Shown: positions 44,586 to 54,987, counted from the stretch's first letter. The stretch: 64,000 bases of DNA from Maioricimonas rarisocia (GCF_007747795.1 NZ_CP036275.1:1378501-1442500), one strand, 5' to 3'. The notes: generated by a model not told the origin, from the sequence alone. A program made the numbers and translations.

Positions 44586-46667
44586 TCAGCCGAGCGACTT
44601 CTCGAATGCCTCCGGATCGGTGATCGGCAACTGGCAGGCTCCCTGCTCGCACACGTAGACAGCCGCGGTGTCTCCCGGCTCGCGTCCGGTCAGCAGCGGC
44701 TTGAGAGGCTCGGGAAGTTCATCATCGGAGGTGTCGGCCGGTCGCCGCATAACGACCTTGTTGGGGACGAAGCGATGCTGCAGTGCCGACTGCAGCGCGT
44801 CGACGTCGCCAAACGTCTTGCCGGGCACGAACACGTACTCCCGCGTCGGTCCGAGGACGAAGTCGAGCGCTATCAGCGCCTGGCCCCCGGCCCGGGGATG
44901 CTCGGCGATCAGCCCCGAGAGCTGCTGCAGCGTCTGGTATCCCAACTCCTGCAGGTCGGTCCGTCCGCACAGTCGTCCCAGCTTGAGCAGAGCGGTCGCT
45001 GCAACAGCATTGCCCGACGGCGTCGCGCTGTCCTGCGTGTCCTTGCTGCGGGCGATCAGCTGTTCGTGATGATGCGGCGTATAGAAGAAACCCTGACCGT
45101 CGGCATCGGCGAAGTCGTCCCGAAGCTGTTCCGCCAGAGTGACGGCGGCTTCAAGATGCTGCGGAGCGAAGGTTGTCTGGTAGAGCTCGACCAGTCCATC
45201 GATCAGGCACGCATAGTCATCCAGATACGCATTGAAGCGGGCCCGGCCATCCTTGTAGGAGTGCAGCAGCCGGCCTTCGTCGTCGCGCATGCTCCCGAGA
45301 ATGAACTCCGCTGCGTCAGTGGCGGCCTGGGCGTACTGTGGCTGGTCGAGGACGCGTGCCGCCTGCGCCAGGGCGGCGATCATCATGCCGTTCCATGCGA
45401 CGAGGATCTTGTCGTCCCGTCCGGGAGCAACCCGTTGCGATCGCGCCTCAAGCAGTTTCTGCCGGCTCGTCTCCAGTTGTGCGGTCAGTCCGGCCGGCTC
45501 GAGATCGAGTGACCTGGCCGCTTCTTCGAGCGATCGGGGACGATTGAGGATGTTCGTTCCTTCCCAGTTTCCCTGCGGCGTGACGTCGTAGAAGGCCGAA
45601 AAGATCCGGGCTTCCTCGTCGCCGAGAATGTCCCGGATCTCCTGGGCGGACCAGACGAAGTACTTCCCTTCTTCGCCTTCGCTGTCGGCGTCCTGTGTGC
45701 TGAAGAACGCTCCCTCGGACGAGGTCATCTCGCGCTCGATATAGGCCAGCGTTTCGACGACCGTCGTTCGGTATCGTCCCTCGCCGGTCAGCTGAAACGC
45801 TTCCAGATAGGCGGGGACGAGCAGGGCATTGTCGTAGAGCATCTTCTCGAAGTGCGGCACCAGCCAGCGGGCATCGGTCGAGTAGCGGTGGAAGCCGCCG
45901 CCGAGATGATCGTAGATGCCGCCGTCCGCCATCTTGTCGAGGGTGAAGCAGGCGATCTCCCGGGCCTCGTCGTTCTCGAAGCGACGGGCGCAGCGAAGCA
46001 GCACGCGCACGTCCATCGGGTGCGGGAACTTCGGGGCCCCGCCGAAGCCGCCGTGGCGGCGATCCGCTGCCGTCAGCAGTTCCTTCATCGCGTTCCGTAA
46101 CGTCTGATCGGTCAGGGACGTCTGGGCCATGTCGGGGGCGGCAATCCGTCCGACCGCTTCGGTCACCGACTCGGCACTGCGGAGTACTTCGTCACGCTGT
46201 TCATTCCAGAACTGTGCCAGCCGACTGATCACGTCGCGAAAGCCGGGCATTCCCATGCGGGATTCGGGCGGCCAGTATGTGCCGCCGAAGAACGGCCGGC
46301 CGTCCGGCGTGAGAAACACCGACATCGGCCATCCGCCATGCTTGGTCATGAGCTGGACAGCGGACATGTAGATCTGGTCGACATCGGGGCGCTCTTCGCG
46401 GTCCACCTTGATGTTCACGAAGGAGCGATTCATCAGCTCCGCAATCTCTTCGTTCTCGAAGCTTTCCCGCTCCATGACGTGGCACCAGTGGCAGGCGCTG
46501 TAGCCGATCGAGAGGAAGACCGGCTTGTCTTCTTCCTCCGCCCGGGCGAATGCCTCGTCTCCCCACGGATACCAGTCAACCGGATTGTGAGCGTGCTGGA
46601 GCAGGTAGGGACTCGTTTCGCTGGCCAGACGATTCGGTTTGCGCGTGGTGTCGTGCGGGTCGGTCAT
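44586..46667 (-). CDS. Thioredoxin-domain protein of the YyaL/DUF255 family
   Basis: The product is 693 residues, the usual length. The N-terminal DUF255 thioredoxin-like domain has [10 protein letters not shown] and [18 protein letters not shown], with CHWC at 59-62. Next come [32 protein letters not shown], an (alpha/alpha)6 barrel like N-acylglucosamine 2-epimerases ([20 protein letters not shown]), and a C-terminal region. Its biological role is unknown; human SPATA20 is a relative. The gene is convergent with the kinase gene, 11 bases apart. Confidence 0.95.
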   Translation of the reverse strand: MTDPHDTTRKPNRLASETSPYLLQHAHNPVDWYPWGDEAFARAEEEDKPVFLSIGYSACHWCHVMERESFENEEIAELMNRSFVNIKVDREERPDVDQIYMSAVQLMTKHGGWPMSVFLTPDGRPFFGGTYWPPESRMGMPGFRDVISRLAQFWNEQRDEVLRSAESVTEAVGRIAAPDMAQTSLTDQTLRNAMKELLTAADRRHGGFGGAPKFPHPMDVRVLLRCARRFENDEAREIACFTLDKMADGGIYDHLGGGFHRYSTDARWLVPHFEKMLYDNALLVPAYLEAFQLTGEGRYRTTVVETLAYIEREMTSSEGAFFSTQDADSEGEEGKYFVWSAQEIRDILGDEEARIFSAFYDVTPQGNWEGTNILNRPRSLEEAARSLDLEPAGLTAQLETSRQKLLEARSQRVAPGRDDKILVAWNGMMIAALAQAARVLDQPQYAQAATDAAEFILGSMRDDEGRLLHSYKDGRARFNAYLDDYACLIDGLVELYQTTFAPQHLEAAVTLAEQLRDDFADADGQGFFYTPHHHEQLIARSKDTQDSATPSGNAVAATALLKLGRLCGRTDLQELGYQTLQQLSGLIAEHPRAGGQALIALDFVLGPTREYVFVPGKTFGDVDALQSALQHRFVPNKVVMRRPADTSDDELPEPLKPLLTGREPGDTAAVYVCEQGACQLPITDPEAFEKSLG

Positions 46668-46888
46668 GATGCTACCGGTCGCTTTCCGTGAACTGCGTCA
46701 CCGCCCGCCGGAAACGGGCAATGCAGGGATCGGGCAAAGCGGGTGATCGCGCGGCAACAGACGGTTCGCGAAAGTGTCACCCGTCGGGCACGTCGAGTTC
46801 GACTGGATTCAATTGGTCGAAGCTGCAACGATCGTGACCTCAACTGCGATCCTATGGGCCCATTGCCGGGACCACAAGAACGGGATTC

Positions 46889-48082
46889 ATGATCTGCTCG
46901 CTGAACCGTCCGATCCATTGCACCCCCACGCTTCACGTGTGCACGTCGGCCTCGCTGGTCCTTTCGCTGTTGCTGGCCGGCAGCGTCCGTGCGGACGAAA
47001 TGCTGGAAGAGGTCACGTTTGTCGACAAGGCAGGCACAGAGCAGACATGGAACGTCCGTGTTCTCGTCCAGGCTGCGGATGGCGGCCTGCTGATCGAAGA
47101 CCGCCTGGGACGCATCGAAGCGGTCGTGCCGCAGCGGCTGAAGGAGCGGTCACCCACGACCGATTCGTTTGCGTACCTGAACGCCGATGAGCTTGAACGG
47201 GCCCTGCAGGACGAACTCGGTGCCGGCTTTGACGTCTACCAGACACCGCACTACGTCATCTGCACGAATGCCGGCGAGGCGTACGCCCGCTGGACGGGGA
47301 ACCTGCTGGAGCGACTGCTGCGGGCGTTCCTGTTGCACTGGGGGCGATTCGGTCTGGAGCTGTCGGCTCCCGACCATCCGCTGCCGGTGATCGTGCTCTC
47401 CGGTGCCGACGACTTCGCACAGTTTGCGGCCCGCGATGCCGGTCCGGCCGTTGCCGCGACAAAGGGGTACTACTCACTCGCTTCGAACCGCATCGTGCTG
47501 TACGACCTCACCGCCGGGGGAGGGGAGGGGCGTCCGCGATCGGCCGACGACGTGGCCCGACAGGTGGCGACATCGGAGTTCAGTGTAGCCACGGTCGTTC
47601 ACGAGGCAACGCATCAGATCGCGTTCAACAGCGGCATGCACACCCGCTACGCCGACAATCCGATGTGGTTGACCGAAGGGATGGCGATGTACTTCGAAAC
47701 GCCGGACCTGAAGAGCCGGACGGGATGGCGGACGGCCGGTCAGGTGAATCGACCGCGACTCGGGCGATTTCGGGAGTACCTGGCAGCGGGACGACCGGAG
47801 GACTCGCTCGTCCGTCTGATTGCTTCCGAAGAACGATTCCGCGATCCCGAAGCGGCGCCGTTTGCTTACGCCGAGAGCTGGGCTCTGACGCACTTTCTCA
47901 TCCGGCGTCACCGCGAGGAGTTCGTGGCGTACCTCGAGCGGCTCGCGGCAAAGCCGCGGCTGAAATGGAGTACGCCGGAAGAACGTCTCGCCGCGTTTCG
48001 TGACGCCTTCAACGACGACCTCGATCAGCTGGATCGCTCGCTGCGCCAGCACATTGCCCGCATGCCGCGCGGACGGCGCTGA
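46889..48082 (+). CDS. Secreted DUF1570 metalloprotease-like protein
   Basis: The product is 397 residues. Residues 1-35 are a long signal peptide (CTSASLVLSLLLAGSVRADE). The zinc-metalloprotease site is intact: HEATH (238-242) in ATVVHEATHQIAFNSG, and a third-ligand Glu263 in WLTEGMAMYFE. This is the gluzincin-like DUF1570 family, common in planctomycetes. It presumably acts in the periplasm on unknown proteins. The start is ATG 46889; an alternative ribosome site is not evident. Confidence 0.87.
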   Translation: MICSLNRPIHCTPTLHVCTSASLVLSLLLAGSVRADEMLEEVTFVDKAGTEQTWNVRVLVQAADGGLLIEDRLGRIEAVVPQRLKERSPTTDSFAYLNADELERALQDELGAGFDVYQTPHYVICTNAGEAYARWTGNLLERLLRAFLLHWGRFGLELSAPDHPLPVIVLSGADDFAQFAARDAGPAVAATKGYYSLASNRIVLYDLTAGGGEGRPRSADDVARQVATSEFSVATVVHEATHQIAFNSGMHTRYADNPMWLTEGMAMYFETPDLKSRTGWRTAGQVNRPRLGRFREYLAAGRPEDSLVRLIASEERFRDPEAAPFAYAESWALTHFLIRRHREEFVAYLERLAAKPRLKWSTPEERLAAFRDAFNDDLDQLDRSLRQHIARMPRGRR

Positions 48083-48939
48083 AGGGGCACCCCTGAAACG
48101 CGTCACTTCTGGCCGCTGCCCCTCCGCATGACTGGGCCGGTCCAGACGACTTGGCGCACCGTGGAGTCGTGTCCGCAGGTTTCGCGTCGAAGAGGACTCG
48201 TGTGCCGGTGCGGCTGTGTCACACTCGACCACGGTGTGCACACTGTTGCCCGACTGTGTCACAGTCCCTGCGGCACGCGGTCGCACGCGTGAGGCGAGCA
48301 GGAGAGGGGCGCGACGAGCGAGATGTCGCGAGTGAAGCACGGCTGCAAAAAAAGGAGCGACCCATTTCGTGGCGTTTTCAGTCGACCGGCGGGCCAGACG
48401 GCCGGACTGAGCGTACCAGAAATGGGCCGCATCAAGATGCGGCAGCACATTAGAAGACCGGTGTCCGTGGGATGGGGAACGTCGCACCGGGCAATGCTGC
48501 CAGCATGTTTCTTTACCATGCACTCGGCGTGCCAAACGGACAGGTGTGCGTGAATCTCGCAGGAGACCTGAGCCGGAATGTCGCTCTACTCCTGATCGCA
48601 GGATCTCGCGGCGGTGCGAATCGCCGCATGCGGGCAGATCGACCGGCGCGCTTCTCTTGACCGGGTGGACTGGGCCTCGCTTGTGGCAATCCGCTCCCGT
48701 CGATCGCGCCACTGAGACTGGGCTGTTCGCGCAAGGTCTGCCGGTATCGCGAAGGGGGAAGCGACCGGTGGTATCCCGCGCAATCGGGATACCGGTGCCG
48801 AAGCGGACGGGGTGCGGCGTCCGGGCGGGATTCCTTGCGATTGTCCCCAGCGGCGGCCGATGTAATCGGTGAGAGGATGCGGTGCACGTCGAACAGCCCG
48901 CGTCTGCGGGCGCCGTTCGAAATGTAGCCGGAGAGGGAT
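48083..48939. other. 857-bp gene-free region with inverted repeats
   Basis: No open frame here has plausible composition. Two structures stand out. The first is a nested set at 48361-48442: CCCATTTC pairs with GAAATGGG (48419-48426), TCAGTC (48378-48383) pairs with GACTGA (48405-48410), and a hairpin CCGCAT-CAAG-ATGCGG follows directly (48427-48442). The second is GGTATCCCG (48770-48778), loop CGCAAT, CGGGATACC (48785-48793). These could belong to an unannotated RNA or to the untranslated regions of flanking genes. Confidence 0.45.
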
Positions 48940-49650
48940 ATGCGAGGGGCACGCGCTGCAGCGATCATTGCGCGCACATGGATTGCGGGGCTCGGACTGC
49001 TTCTGGCCGGATGTGCGATGACGCCGCAATCGAGCGTCGACCACTGGCTGTGCCGCACGCCTGCCTCGCACAAGGACCGCGTGCACGTATTTCTGGTCGA
49101 GTCCCCGATCGACGTCGTCCAGCTCGGCGACCTGCCGGAGATTGCCGAACATCTGCGGGACCTCGGCTACCGCAACGTGACGTACTACAACCCGATGGGA
49201 ATGGGGAACATCCGTCGTCCGTACGGAGTCGAGTCTGGAGGTCACGGGGCGATGGTGGCCGCACAGGTGCTGTGCGCGCGGCGAAACGATCCCCACGCCC
49301 GCGTGCTGCTGTACGGGTGGAGTGCCGGTTCGATCGTCGTGCGGGACGCAGTGGGAATCCTGGAAGCTCACGGCGAGTCTGTCGACTGCGCAATTTATGT
49401 GGACAGTCGTTGGGTCGGCCCATATTCTGAAGGGAAGCCTCATCCGCGAAATGTCCGTCGGACGGCTCTGATCTATCGCGATCCGCACTCGTCCCCGTGG
49501 TTTCCGTATGAGCCACCGGACTGTCCCAATGCGGTCCTGTACCGGGTCCGTCGCATGGGGCACCTGAGCGTGCCGACTCATCCGGATGGGCTCGAACCAC
49601 TGATGAGAGAGGTGTCGCGACTCACCATGAAGGGTTGCGCGTGTCTGTAG
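48940..49650 (+). CDS. Alpha/beta-hydrolase-like lipoprotein
   Basis: The product is 236 residues from the ATG at 48940, with GGAGAGG just upstream. A lipoprotein signal ends at LGLLLAGC (lipid on Cys25). The mature part has an alpha/beta-hydrolase-like nucleophile elbow, LLYGWSAGSIVVRDA, with Ser in GWSAG, and a possible catalytic His in RRMGHLSVPTHPDG. The substrate is unknown. The next gene starts inside its last codons (GTG at 49641), so translation is probably coupled. Confidence 0.75.
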   Translation: MRGARAAAIIARTWIAGLGLLLAGCAMTPQSSVDHWLCRTPASHKDRVHVFLVESPIDVVQLGDLPEIAEHLRDLGYRNVTYYNPMGMGNIRRPYGVESGGHGAMVAAQVLCARRNDPHARVLLYGWSAGSIVVRDAVGILEAHGESVDCAIYVDSRWVGPYSEGKPHPRNVRRTALIYRDPHSSPWFPYEPPDCPNAVLYRVRRMGHLSVPTHPDGLEPLMREVSRLTMKGCACL

Positions 49651-50345
49651 CTCCCGCTCCTCGAGAATCGCTGCTGGGAGTCGCCCGAACCCGCGAATAC
49701 CGCTGGAGGTTGTGGATCCTGCTCGCCAGTCAACCGGTGCTGGCGGCGATCGGAGGCGCCTTCGGGGCTTATCGTGGCACGTTCATGGAGCCGCAGTTCG
49801 GTGAAGCGGCGGCGATCACCTGTATCGTCCTCTCCTGTGTCGGCGTCTTCCTGCGGATCTGGGCATCCAGCTACCTGGAGAGCCGCGTGATGGCTTCCGG
49901 CGCAGCCAACGCCGATCTGCTGGTGACCGACGGTCCCTACGCCTGGTGCCGCAACCCGCTGTATGTCGGGACGCTGCTGCTGATACTGGCCATGTCGGTG
50001 CTCTATGGCCCGTGGATCTTTCTCGCAGTGCTCGTATGGCACGTCATCCGCTACGAACGGATCGCCGCCTACGAAGAGATGCATTTGCGAGGCCGTTGGG
50101 GCGCGCACTTCGACGACTATGCCGCCCACGTGCACCGCTGGCTGCCCAATCCGTTTCGCAGTCGCCTGAGCGATGTTGTGGTTCGCAGGCAGGGGATCCT
50201 CAGCAACAGCCTGTTCGTCGCGATCGGTATCGGGAACGTGCTGTTCGCATTGAACGGATCTGCCTGGTGGCTGATCGGTTGCGGACTGGCCAGCGCGCCG
50301 GTGATGATCTTTGTTCATCGCAAGCGCATTCGCCAACTCTTCTGA
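49641..50345 (+). CDS. ICMT/PEMT-like membrane methyltransferase
   Basis: The product is 234 residues from the GTG at 49641, with AAGGG 8 bases upstream; a TTG at 49635 is too close to it. Five or six membrane helices are visible. The AdoMet-binding signature of the isoprenylcysteine-methyltransferase/phospholipid-methyltransferase superfamily is clear: VTDGPYAWCRNPLYVGTLLL and, downstream, RYERIAAYEEMHLRGRWGAH. Family members methylate lipids or small hydrophobic acceptors at the membrane; the acceptor here is unknown. It overlaps the hydrolase-like lipoprotein gene by 10 bases. Confidence 0.87.
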   Translation: MSVAPAPRESLLGVARTREYRWRLWILLASQPVLAAIGGAFGAYRGTFMEPQFGEAAAITCIVLSCVGVFLRIWASSYLESRVMASGAANADLLVTDGPYAWCRNPLYVGTLLLILAMSVLYGPWIFLAVLVWHVIRYERIAAYEEMHLRGRWGAHFDDYAAHVHRWLPNPFRSRLSDVVVRRQGILSNSLFVAIGIGNVLFALNGSAWWLIGCGLASAPVMIFVHRKRIRQLF

Positions 50346-50530
50346 GTGTCGGCTTTCATCGCGATTGCCAGACGAAATCTTTCTTCTGCGAACCGGCCCC
50401 GGGGGGCTCCCGGGCGGCTGCGCCGCGACTCCTCGGGACTTTCCGGAACCCGAAATCCCTCCAACACGTCCCAGTGGGGATGCCGTATGCTGAATACGAA
50501 ACGGAGCCACGGAATCTGCAAGGAGGAATC

Positions 50531-52027
50531 ATGTCACCCGTCACGCGAACTGTCCTGTTGACCGTTGTTGCTGCGATGAGCTGGGGCCTGCCCGGCGCAT
50601 CGTCCCCGGCGGTCGCCAATCCACTCCGAGAGCCGGACCAGCCGGACAGGATGTTCTCGCCGACACATGTCGTCACGACGGAGACTGCGTATTACACGAC
50701 AGGCCCTCAGCAGGGACGGCCGGCCGATGGCCGCTTCAAGGTCGGCACGAACGTCGAACGGCTGCAGGATGGTGGGAGCTACGTACAGGTCCGGACCGAG
50801 CAGGGAGTGACTGCCTGGATTGCTGCCGATGCGTCGACCCCACTGCGAAGCCGGAAACCGTTTGAGCCGGACCTGCGACCACTGGCAGGCTCGGTAAACG
50901 GATTTGCGTTCGACCTCTACGGTGAACTCCGCGAACGGGAGGGGAACCTGTTCTTCTCGCCGGCCAGCCTGTCGACGGCACTGGCGATGGCGTGGGCGGG
51001 AGCGGACGGCGAAACCCGCAACGAAATGGGCCGGGTCCTGCGGTTCCACCGCAATCCATCCGAACTGCCGCCGGAGCGCGTTCACGAGACGTACGGAGAG
51101 TTCACGGATCTGCTCAACAGCGCCGGGGCCGGGGGAGGTTATGTGCTGCAGACGGCCAACCGGTTGTGGGGGCAGGAAGGGTTTGCGTTTCTTCCGGAGT
51201 TCCGGCAGATCACGCGCGAGCATTACGGCGCTGAGCTCGCCGAACTCGATTTCCGCCAGACCGAAAGCAGCCGCCTGGCGATCAATTCCTGGGTGGAACG
51301 CCAGACCCGTGAGAAGATCACGAACCTGATTCCCGAGGGGGTGCTCACGCCCGACACGCGATTGGTGCTGACCAATGCGATCTACTTCAAAGGGGGCTGG
51401 AAGGAGGAGTTCTCGAAGGAACGGACCGAGGAGGCCTCGTTTCATCTGACCAGTGGCAAGACGATCAACGCCCCGTTGATGCAGCAGACCGAAAAGTTCG
51501 TTTACGGAGAAACCGAGTCGGTGCAGCTGCTCCGTTTGCCGTACGCGGGCGGCGACGTGTCGATGCTGATTGTACTTCCGCGGGCCGAGAGTTCGCTGGC
51601 CGAACTGGAACAGCAGCTCAGTGGCGAGCAGGTGACGAAATGGCAGCGGCAGATGCGGCGACGCAAGGTGCATGTGCTTCTGCCCCGCTTCCGCATGACG
51701 TCGACATTCAGACTGGCAGACGTGTTGCGGGAGATGGGGATGGTCACCGCATTCGATCCGCAGGCAGCCGACTTCTCCCGGATGAGTCGGCAGGAGCAGC
51801 TGATGATCTCGGAGGTCGTCCACAAGGCGTACGTCGACGTCAACGAAGAGGGGACCGAAGCGGCTGCCGCAACCGGAATCGTCTTCGAACCGACGGCGGC
51901 CCCGGTCAACCCGGAGGAGCCGGTCGAGTTCCGGGCGGACCGTCCGTTTCTGTTCCTGCTTCAGGATCAGCACACGGGAGCGATCCTGTTTCTGGGGCGG
52001 CTCTCGCGACCGGAAGGGGATGCCTGA
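50531..52027 (+). CDS. Secreted serpin with N-terminal SH3-like domain
   Basis: The product is 498 residues from the ATG at 50531, with AGGAGG 5 bases upstream. Residues 1-35 are a signal peptide (TVLLTVVAAMSWGLPGASSP). An SH3b-like segment follows at about 50-100 (GTNVERLQDGGSYVQVRTEQ, then GVTAWIA). The serpin domain runs from FAFDLYGELREREGNLFFSP to LFLGRLSRPEG. The reactive-centre hinge EEGTEAAAATGIVFEP has the small-residue pattern of inhibitory serpins. Counting from the hinge Gly places the scissile bond near Thr-Ala in FEPTAAPV. It likely inhibits a serine or cysteine protease outside the cell. Confidence 0.93.
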   Translation: MSPVTRTVLLTVVAAMSWGLPGASSPAVANPLREPDQPDRMFSPTHVVTTETAYYTTGPQQGRPADGRFKVGTNVERLQDGGSYVQVRTEQGVTAWIAADASTPLRSRKPFEPDLRPLAGSVNGFAFDLYGELREREGNLFFSPASLSTALAMAWAGADGETRNEMGRVLRFHRNPSELPPERVHETYGEFTDLLNSAGAGGGYVLQTANRLWGQEGFAFLPEFRQITREHYGAELAELDFRQTESSRLAINSWVERQTREKITNLIPEGVLTPDTRLVLTNAIYFKGGWKEEFSKERTEEASFHLTSGKTINAPLMQQTEKFVYGETESVQLLRLPYAGGDVSMLIVLPRAESSLAELEQQLSGEQVTKWQRQMRRRKVHVLLPRFRMTSTFRLADVLREMGMVTAFDPQAADFSRMSRQEQLMISEVVHKAYVDVNEEGTEAAAATGIVFEPTAAPVNPEEPVEFRADRPFLFLLQDQHTGAILFLGRLSRPEGDA

Positions 52028-52256
52028 ACGCGAAGGATGTCCCGAGTGGCTGTCAAACCTGAGCGGCTGTAGCGATTATCGCGCGCTGTCGACATGCATC
52101 AGCGCGGTTTTTCGGCGCACGCCGTATCTGCCGGGCTGACCGGCGGTGTGGATGCGGTACTTTGGAACTGGCCCCGGCGACTGCCGGCCGAAAGCGGCGA
52201 ACCGGGGCAGTCCCCAAACCAACTCTGCCGATCTGCATCCACTTGAGGTATGGCGC

Positions 52257-52784
52257 ATGTTGAAGCGAATCGTCCTGACCGGCTGTGCGGTTGTCTGTCT
52301 CTCGCTCGCTGCTCCGCAACAGAGTGAGGCCTGCCTGTTCCCCTGGTTGTTCGGATGCCAAAGCTGCTTCCGACCCACGACGGCGGCGTACTGTCCGTCT
52401 CCCTGCAGCACGACGGCCTGCAGTCCCTGTTCGACCGGAAGCTGCAGCCCTTGTGGCGCAAGCGGTGGGTGCGCGACCGGCGACTGCAACATCAACACGT
52501 ACTCGATCCCGCAGAGTGACGACCTGTCGACGACACAGACACTGCGATACGGTGTGCCGGCCGGAATGGTCGTGCAGCCGTACGGACCCGCACCGGTTAT
52601 CATCCGTCCGGCGCCACAGCCGACCGTTGAAGAAGCCCCCGTCCTCACGTTGCCGGAAACCAGCGAACCGGTCGCGGTCCGTCAGCGAATCGCTCCCAGG
52701 CCGGTCGTGCAGCCAGCGTCGATCAGCCGCGCCTCGGCTGCGAGCACTTCCGTCAACGACGGCTGGATTCCGGTCGGACCATAA
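52257..52784 (+). CDS. Small secreted cysteine-rich protein
   Basis: The product is 175 residues from the ATG at 52257 (TTGAGG upstream). A signal peptide of about 25 residues (IVLTGCAVVCLSLAAPQQSE) leads to a region with many Cys in short Ser/Pro/Thr repeats (CSTTACSPCSTGSCSPCG). The rest is Pro-rich and low in order (PAPVIIRPAPQPTVEEAPVL). Cys-rich secreted proteins with such repeats are typical of planctomycete cell walls or surfaces, but I do not recognise the family. A terminator follows at 52824. Confidence 0.78.
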   Translation: MLKRIVLTGCAVVCLSLAAPQQSEACLFPWLFGCQSCFRPTTAAYCPSPCSTTACSPCSTGSCSPCGASGGCATGDCNINTYSIPQSDDLSTTQTLRYGVPAGMVVQPYGPAPVIIRPAPQPTVEEAPVLTLPETSEPVAVRQRIAPRPVVQPASISRASAASTSVNDGWIPVGP

Positions 52785-52823
52785 TCACAGTTGCAGACGT
52801 TCTATCACTCCTGACAGATCCAC

Positions 52824-52847
52824 GACCGCCGGCAGATACCGGCGGTC
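52824..52847 (+). terminator. Terminator-like hairpin
   Basis: GACCGCCGG (52824-52832), loop CAGATA, CCGGCGGTC (52839-52847), a perfect nine-base stem followed by TTCTTGTTG. It lies 40 bases after the Cys-rich protein stop. Confidence 0.7.
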
Positions 52848-53221
52848 TTCTTGTTGAACGCGTCCGCGCCGCTTCCAGCGACCGTCGTGAAACGACCGGC
52901 TTGCCTCTGCCGCGGAAGATTGACAAATCCACACCGCCCGATTAGCTTTCATATCAATGTCGGGCCATGCGTCATTCGAGCGCTCTCTCTCAACAGCGCT
53001 CGATGCACGATGAGCCCTCCCGCGGGTCCCATGGGGAGGTAGTCGTCTCTCAGTAAAGATAGCGTGCGTCGATCGCGGTGCGCGCTCTCTGCTTTCGCCA
53101 GTGGTTCATTGCCGCTTCCACCCCGGCACCCCGTCATCGCCTTCCGGGTCTCAGATTGTATTCACACGCGATCCGCACTCCTTTGCAGATCTGCATTCAT
53201 TCGAACGTCAGGGAGATTGCC
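52848..53221. other. 374-bp leader region before the DUF1559 gene
   Basis: No gene-like frame is evident. The final 15 bases hold the ribosome site of the DUF1559 gene (CAGGGAG). The region presumably carries its promoter. Confidence 0.5.
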
Positions 53222-54190
53222 ATGAAATCGAACCAGGTGCGGCGTTTTCGCCGCGGATTCACACTGATTGAACTGCTGGTCGTGATCGCCATCATTGCCA
53301 TTCTGATCGCACTGCTGCTGCCGGCTGTACAGCAGGCCCGCGAGGCGGCACGTCGATCGACATGCAAGAACAACCTGAAGCAGTTCGGCCTGGCGATGCA
53401 CAACTATCACGACACCCACGGCGTGTTTCCCATTGGTGTCGTCGGGCGGCCGGGGTCCAGCTGGCAGTGTTCCCTGATGTCAAACGGTGAGGCCCTTCCC
53501 AACAACGATTACCGCTCCTGGGGCTGGGGGACTTACATTCTTCCCTTCGTCGATCAGGCCCCGCTCTTCAATATTCTGCAGCCGGATGGATGTCGCATGC
53601 CGAACTCGGATGCGCTCTTCAATGGCGAAATGCTGCTGCGGCAGAGCCTTCCTGTCTACACCTGTCCGTCCGATACCGGCCCGGCGACCAACCCGTTCTT
53701 CCAGAGTTACTCGAAGAGCAACTATGTGGTCAGCGAACAGTTCGGGGCCGTCAACACGAGCGTGCGGATGCGGGATGTCGAAGACGGGACCAGTAACACG
53801 CTGTTGATCGCCGAGCGACGTCTCAAGCGCGATCCGGCCGGACAGCGGTTCGGCGGTGCAATGATCTGGGGACGCGCGAATACCAGCGACGCTTCGAACA
53901 AGTTCCGCGTCAACTTCCCGATCAACACGCCGACGGCAACGACGTCCAACTCCGGATTCTCGGGCGACAGTGGCTGCACCCGGCATCAGGCCAGCAGCAC
54001 GCACGAAGGGGGCGCGCACTTTCTGATGGCAGACGGGGCCGTCCGTTTCATCAGTGAGAACATCGCCCATAACCCCGCGGCCGGATCGACGTCGACATGC
54101 ATCGGGATGAATATCAATCTCGCCGGCACCGGATTCGTCTATCAGAACCTGTTCTTCATGGCGGACGGAAACCCCGTCGGCGAGTTCTGA
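53222..54190 (+). CDS. DUF1559 prepilin-type protein
   Basis: The product is 322 residues from the ATG at 53222, preceded by CAGGGAG. The N-terminal class III prepilin signal is textbook: a basic start, then [20 protein letters not shown], processed at the Gly-Phe junction, then [40 protein letters not shown] and the C-terminal [12 protein letters not shown] box. DUF1559 proteins are a hallmark of planctomycetes, present in dozens of copies; they are thought to be pseudopilin-like surface proteins. The next gene is a small lipoprotein, the usual companion. Confidence 0.96.
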   Translation: MKSNQVRRFRRGFTLIELLVVIAIIAILIALLLPAVQQAREAARRSTCKNNLKQFGLAMHNYHDTHGVFPIGVVGRPGSSWQCSLMSNGEALPNNDYRSWGWGTYILPFVDQAPLFNILQPDGCRMPNSDALFNGEMLLRQSLPVYTCPSDTGPATNPFFQSYSKSNYVVSEQFGAVNTSVRMRDVEDGTSNTLLIAERRLKRDPAGQRFGGAMIWGRANTSDASNKFRVNFPINTPTATTSNSGFSGDSGCTRHQASSTHEGGAHFLMADGAVRFISENIAHNPAAGSTSTCIGMNINLAGTGFVYQNLFFMADGNPVGEF

Positions 54191-54327
54191 GCAGTCGCCG
54201 ACGTATCGATATGGTCAGTTCATCCTGACCGTGAATGCGAGCGGAAGGGCGGATCGGGCACTCCGGACCGGGGCGCCCGTCGTTCGCTCGTGAGATGTTG
54301 TCTCGTCTGAAAAAGGTTTGCCTCGGT

Positions 54328-54777
54328 ATGCTACGGATTTGTCAGTCTCTCAGACTCCAGATGCTTCTCGTTGCGCTCACCGTCATCGGTCTTACCGGTT
54401 GCGGAGGTGGTCCCGCGTACGACGGCCCCAGGAGATTTCCGCTCAGCGGGAGCGTGACGTTCGATGGCGAGCCGGTGACCGGCGGCATGATTTCGTTCGT
54501 TCCGGAGGACGGGAAGTCGAATCCCGCCGGCGGACCGATCGAAGATGGAACGTTCACCATTGCGGAAGAGAAGGGGGCCAATCCAGGTCCGTACCGCGTC
54601 CTCGTCTACTGGCACAAGCCGACCGGAAAGCAGATCCAGGATTCGGATACGGGAGAGACCGTGGACGAAGTGCGTCAGGTGATTCCGCCTGAGTTCAACG
54701 GCAATACGTCGCTGAGCGTGAATGTCACCGACGATCCCGAACAGAACGTGTTTGAGTTCGATCTGCAGCCGAAGTAG
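54328..54777 (+). CDS. Small carboxypeptidase-regulatory-like lipoprotein
   Basis: The product is 149 residues from the ATG at 54328; an ATG at 54295 would add 11 residues. A lipoprotein signal ends at VIGLTGC. The mature part is a transthyretin/carboxypeptidase-regulatory-type beta-sandwich (FPLSGSVTFDGEPVTGGMIS, FVPEDGKSNPAGGPIEDGTF, YRVLVYW). Such proteins regularly follow DUF1559 genes in planctomycetes. The function is unknown; an outer-membrane or periplasmic location is likely. Confidence 0.88.
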   Translation: MLRICQSLRLQMLLVALTVIGLTGCGGGPAYDGPRRFPLSGSVTFDGEPVTGGMISFVPEDGKSNPAGGPIEDGTFTIAEEKGANPGPYRVLVYWHKPTGKQIQDSDTGETVDEVRQVIPPEFNGNTSLSVNVTDDPEQNVFEFDLQPK

Positions 54778-54987
54778 GCAGAATCCGTGTGCGGTGGGCC
54801 GTCCCGCAGGCGGAATCGTCGCCGGCCGTGTGGTCTGATGTGGCAGGAGTGGTCCGTTCTGCCGTCGGTTGACGCTGCCATCCGAGAATGCCGACCACGC
54901 AGAAGGTCGCACCACTCCCCAGGCAGAACCACATCAGATTGACCAGCGTTGGCGTCAGCACTGGCCCCGGGGGTGACGACTCGATCG

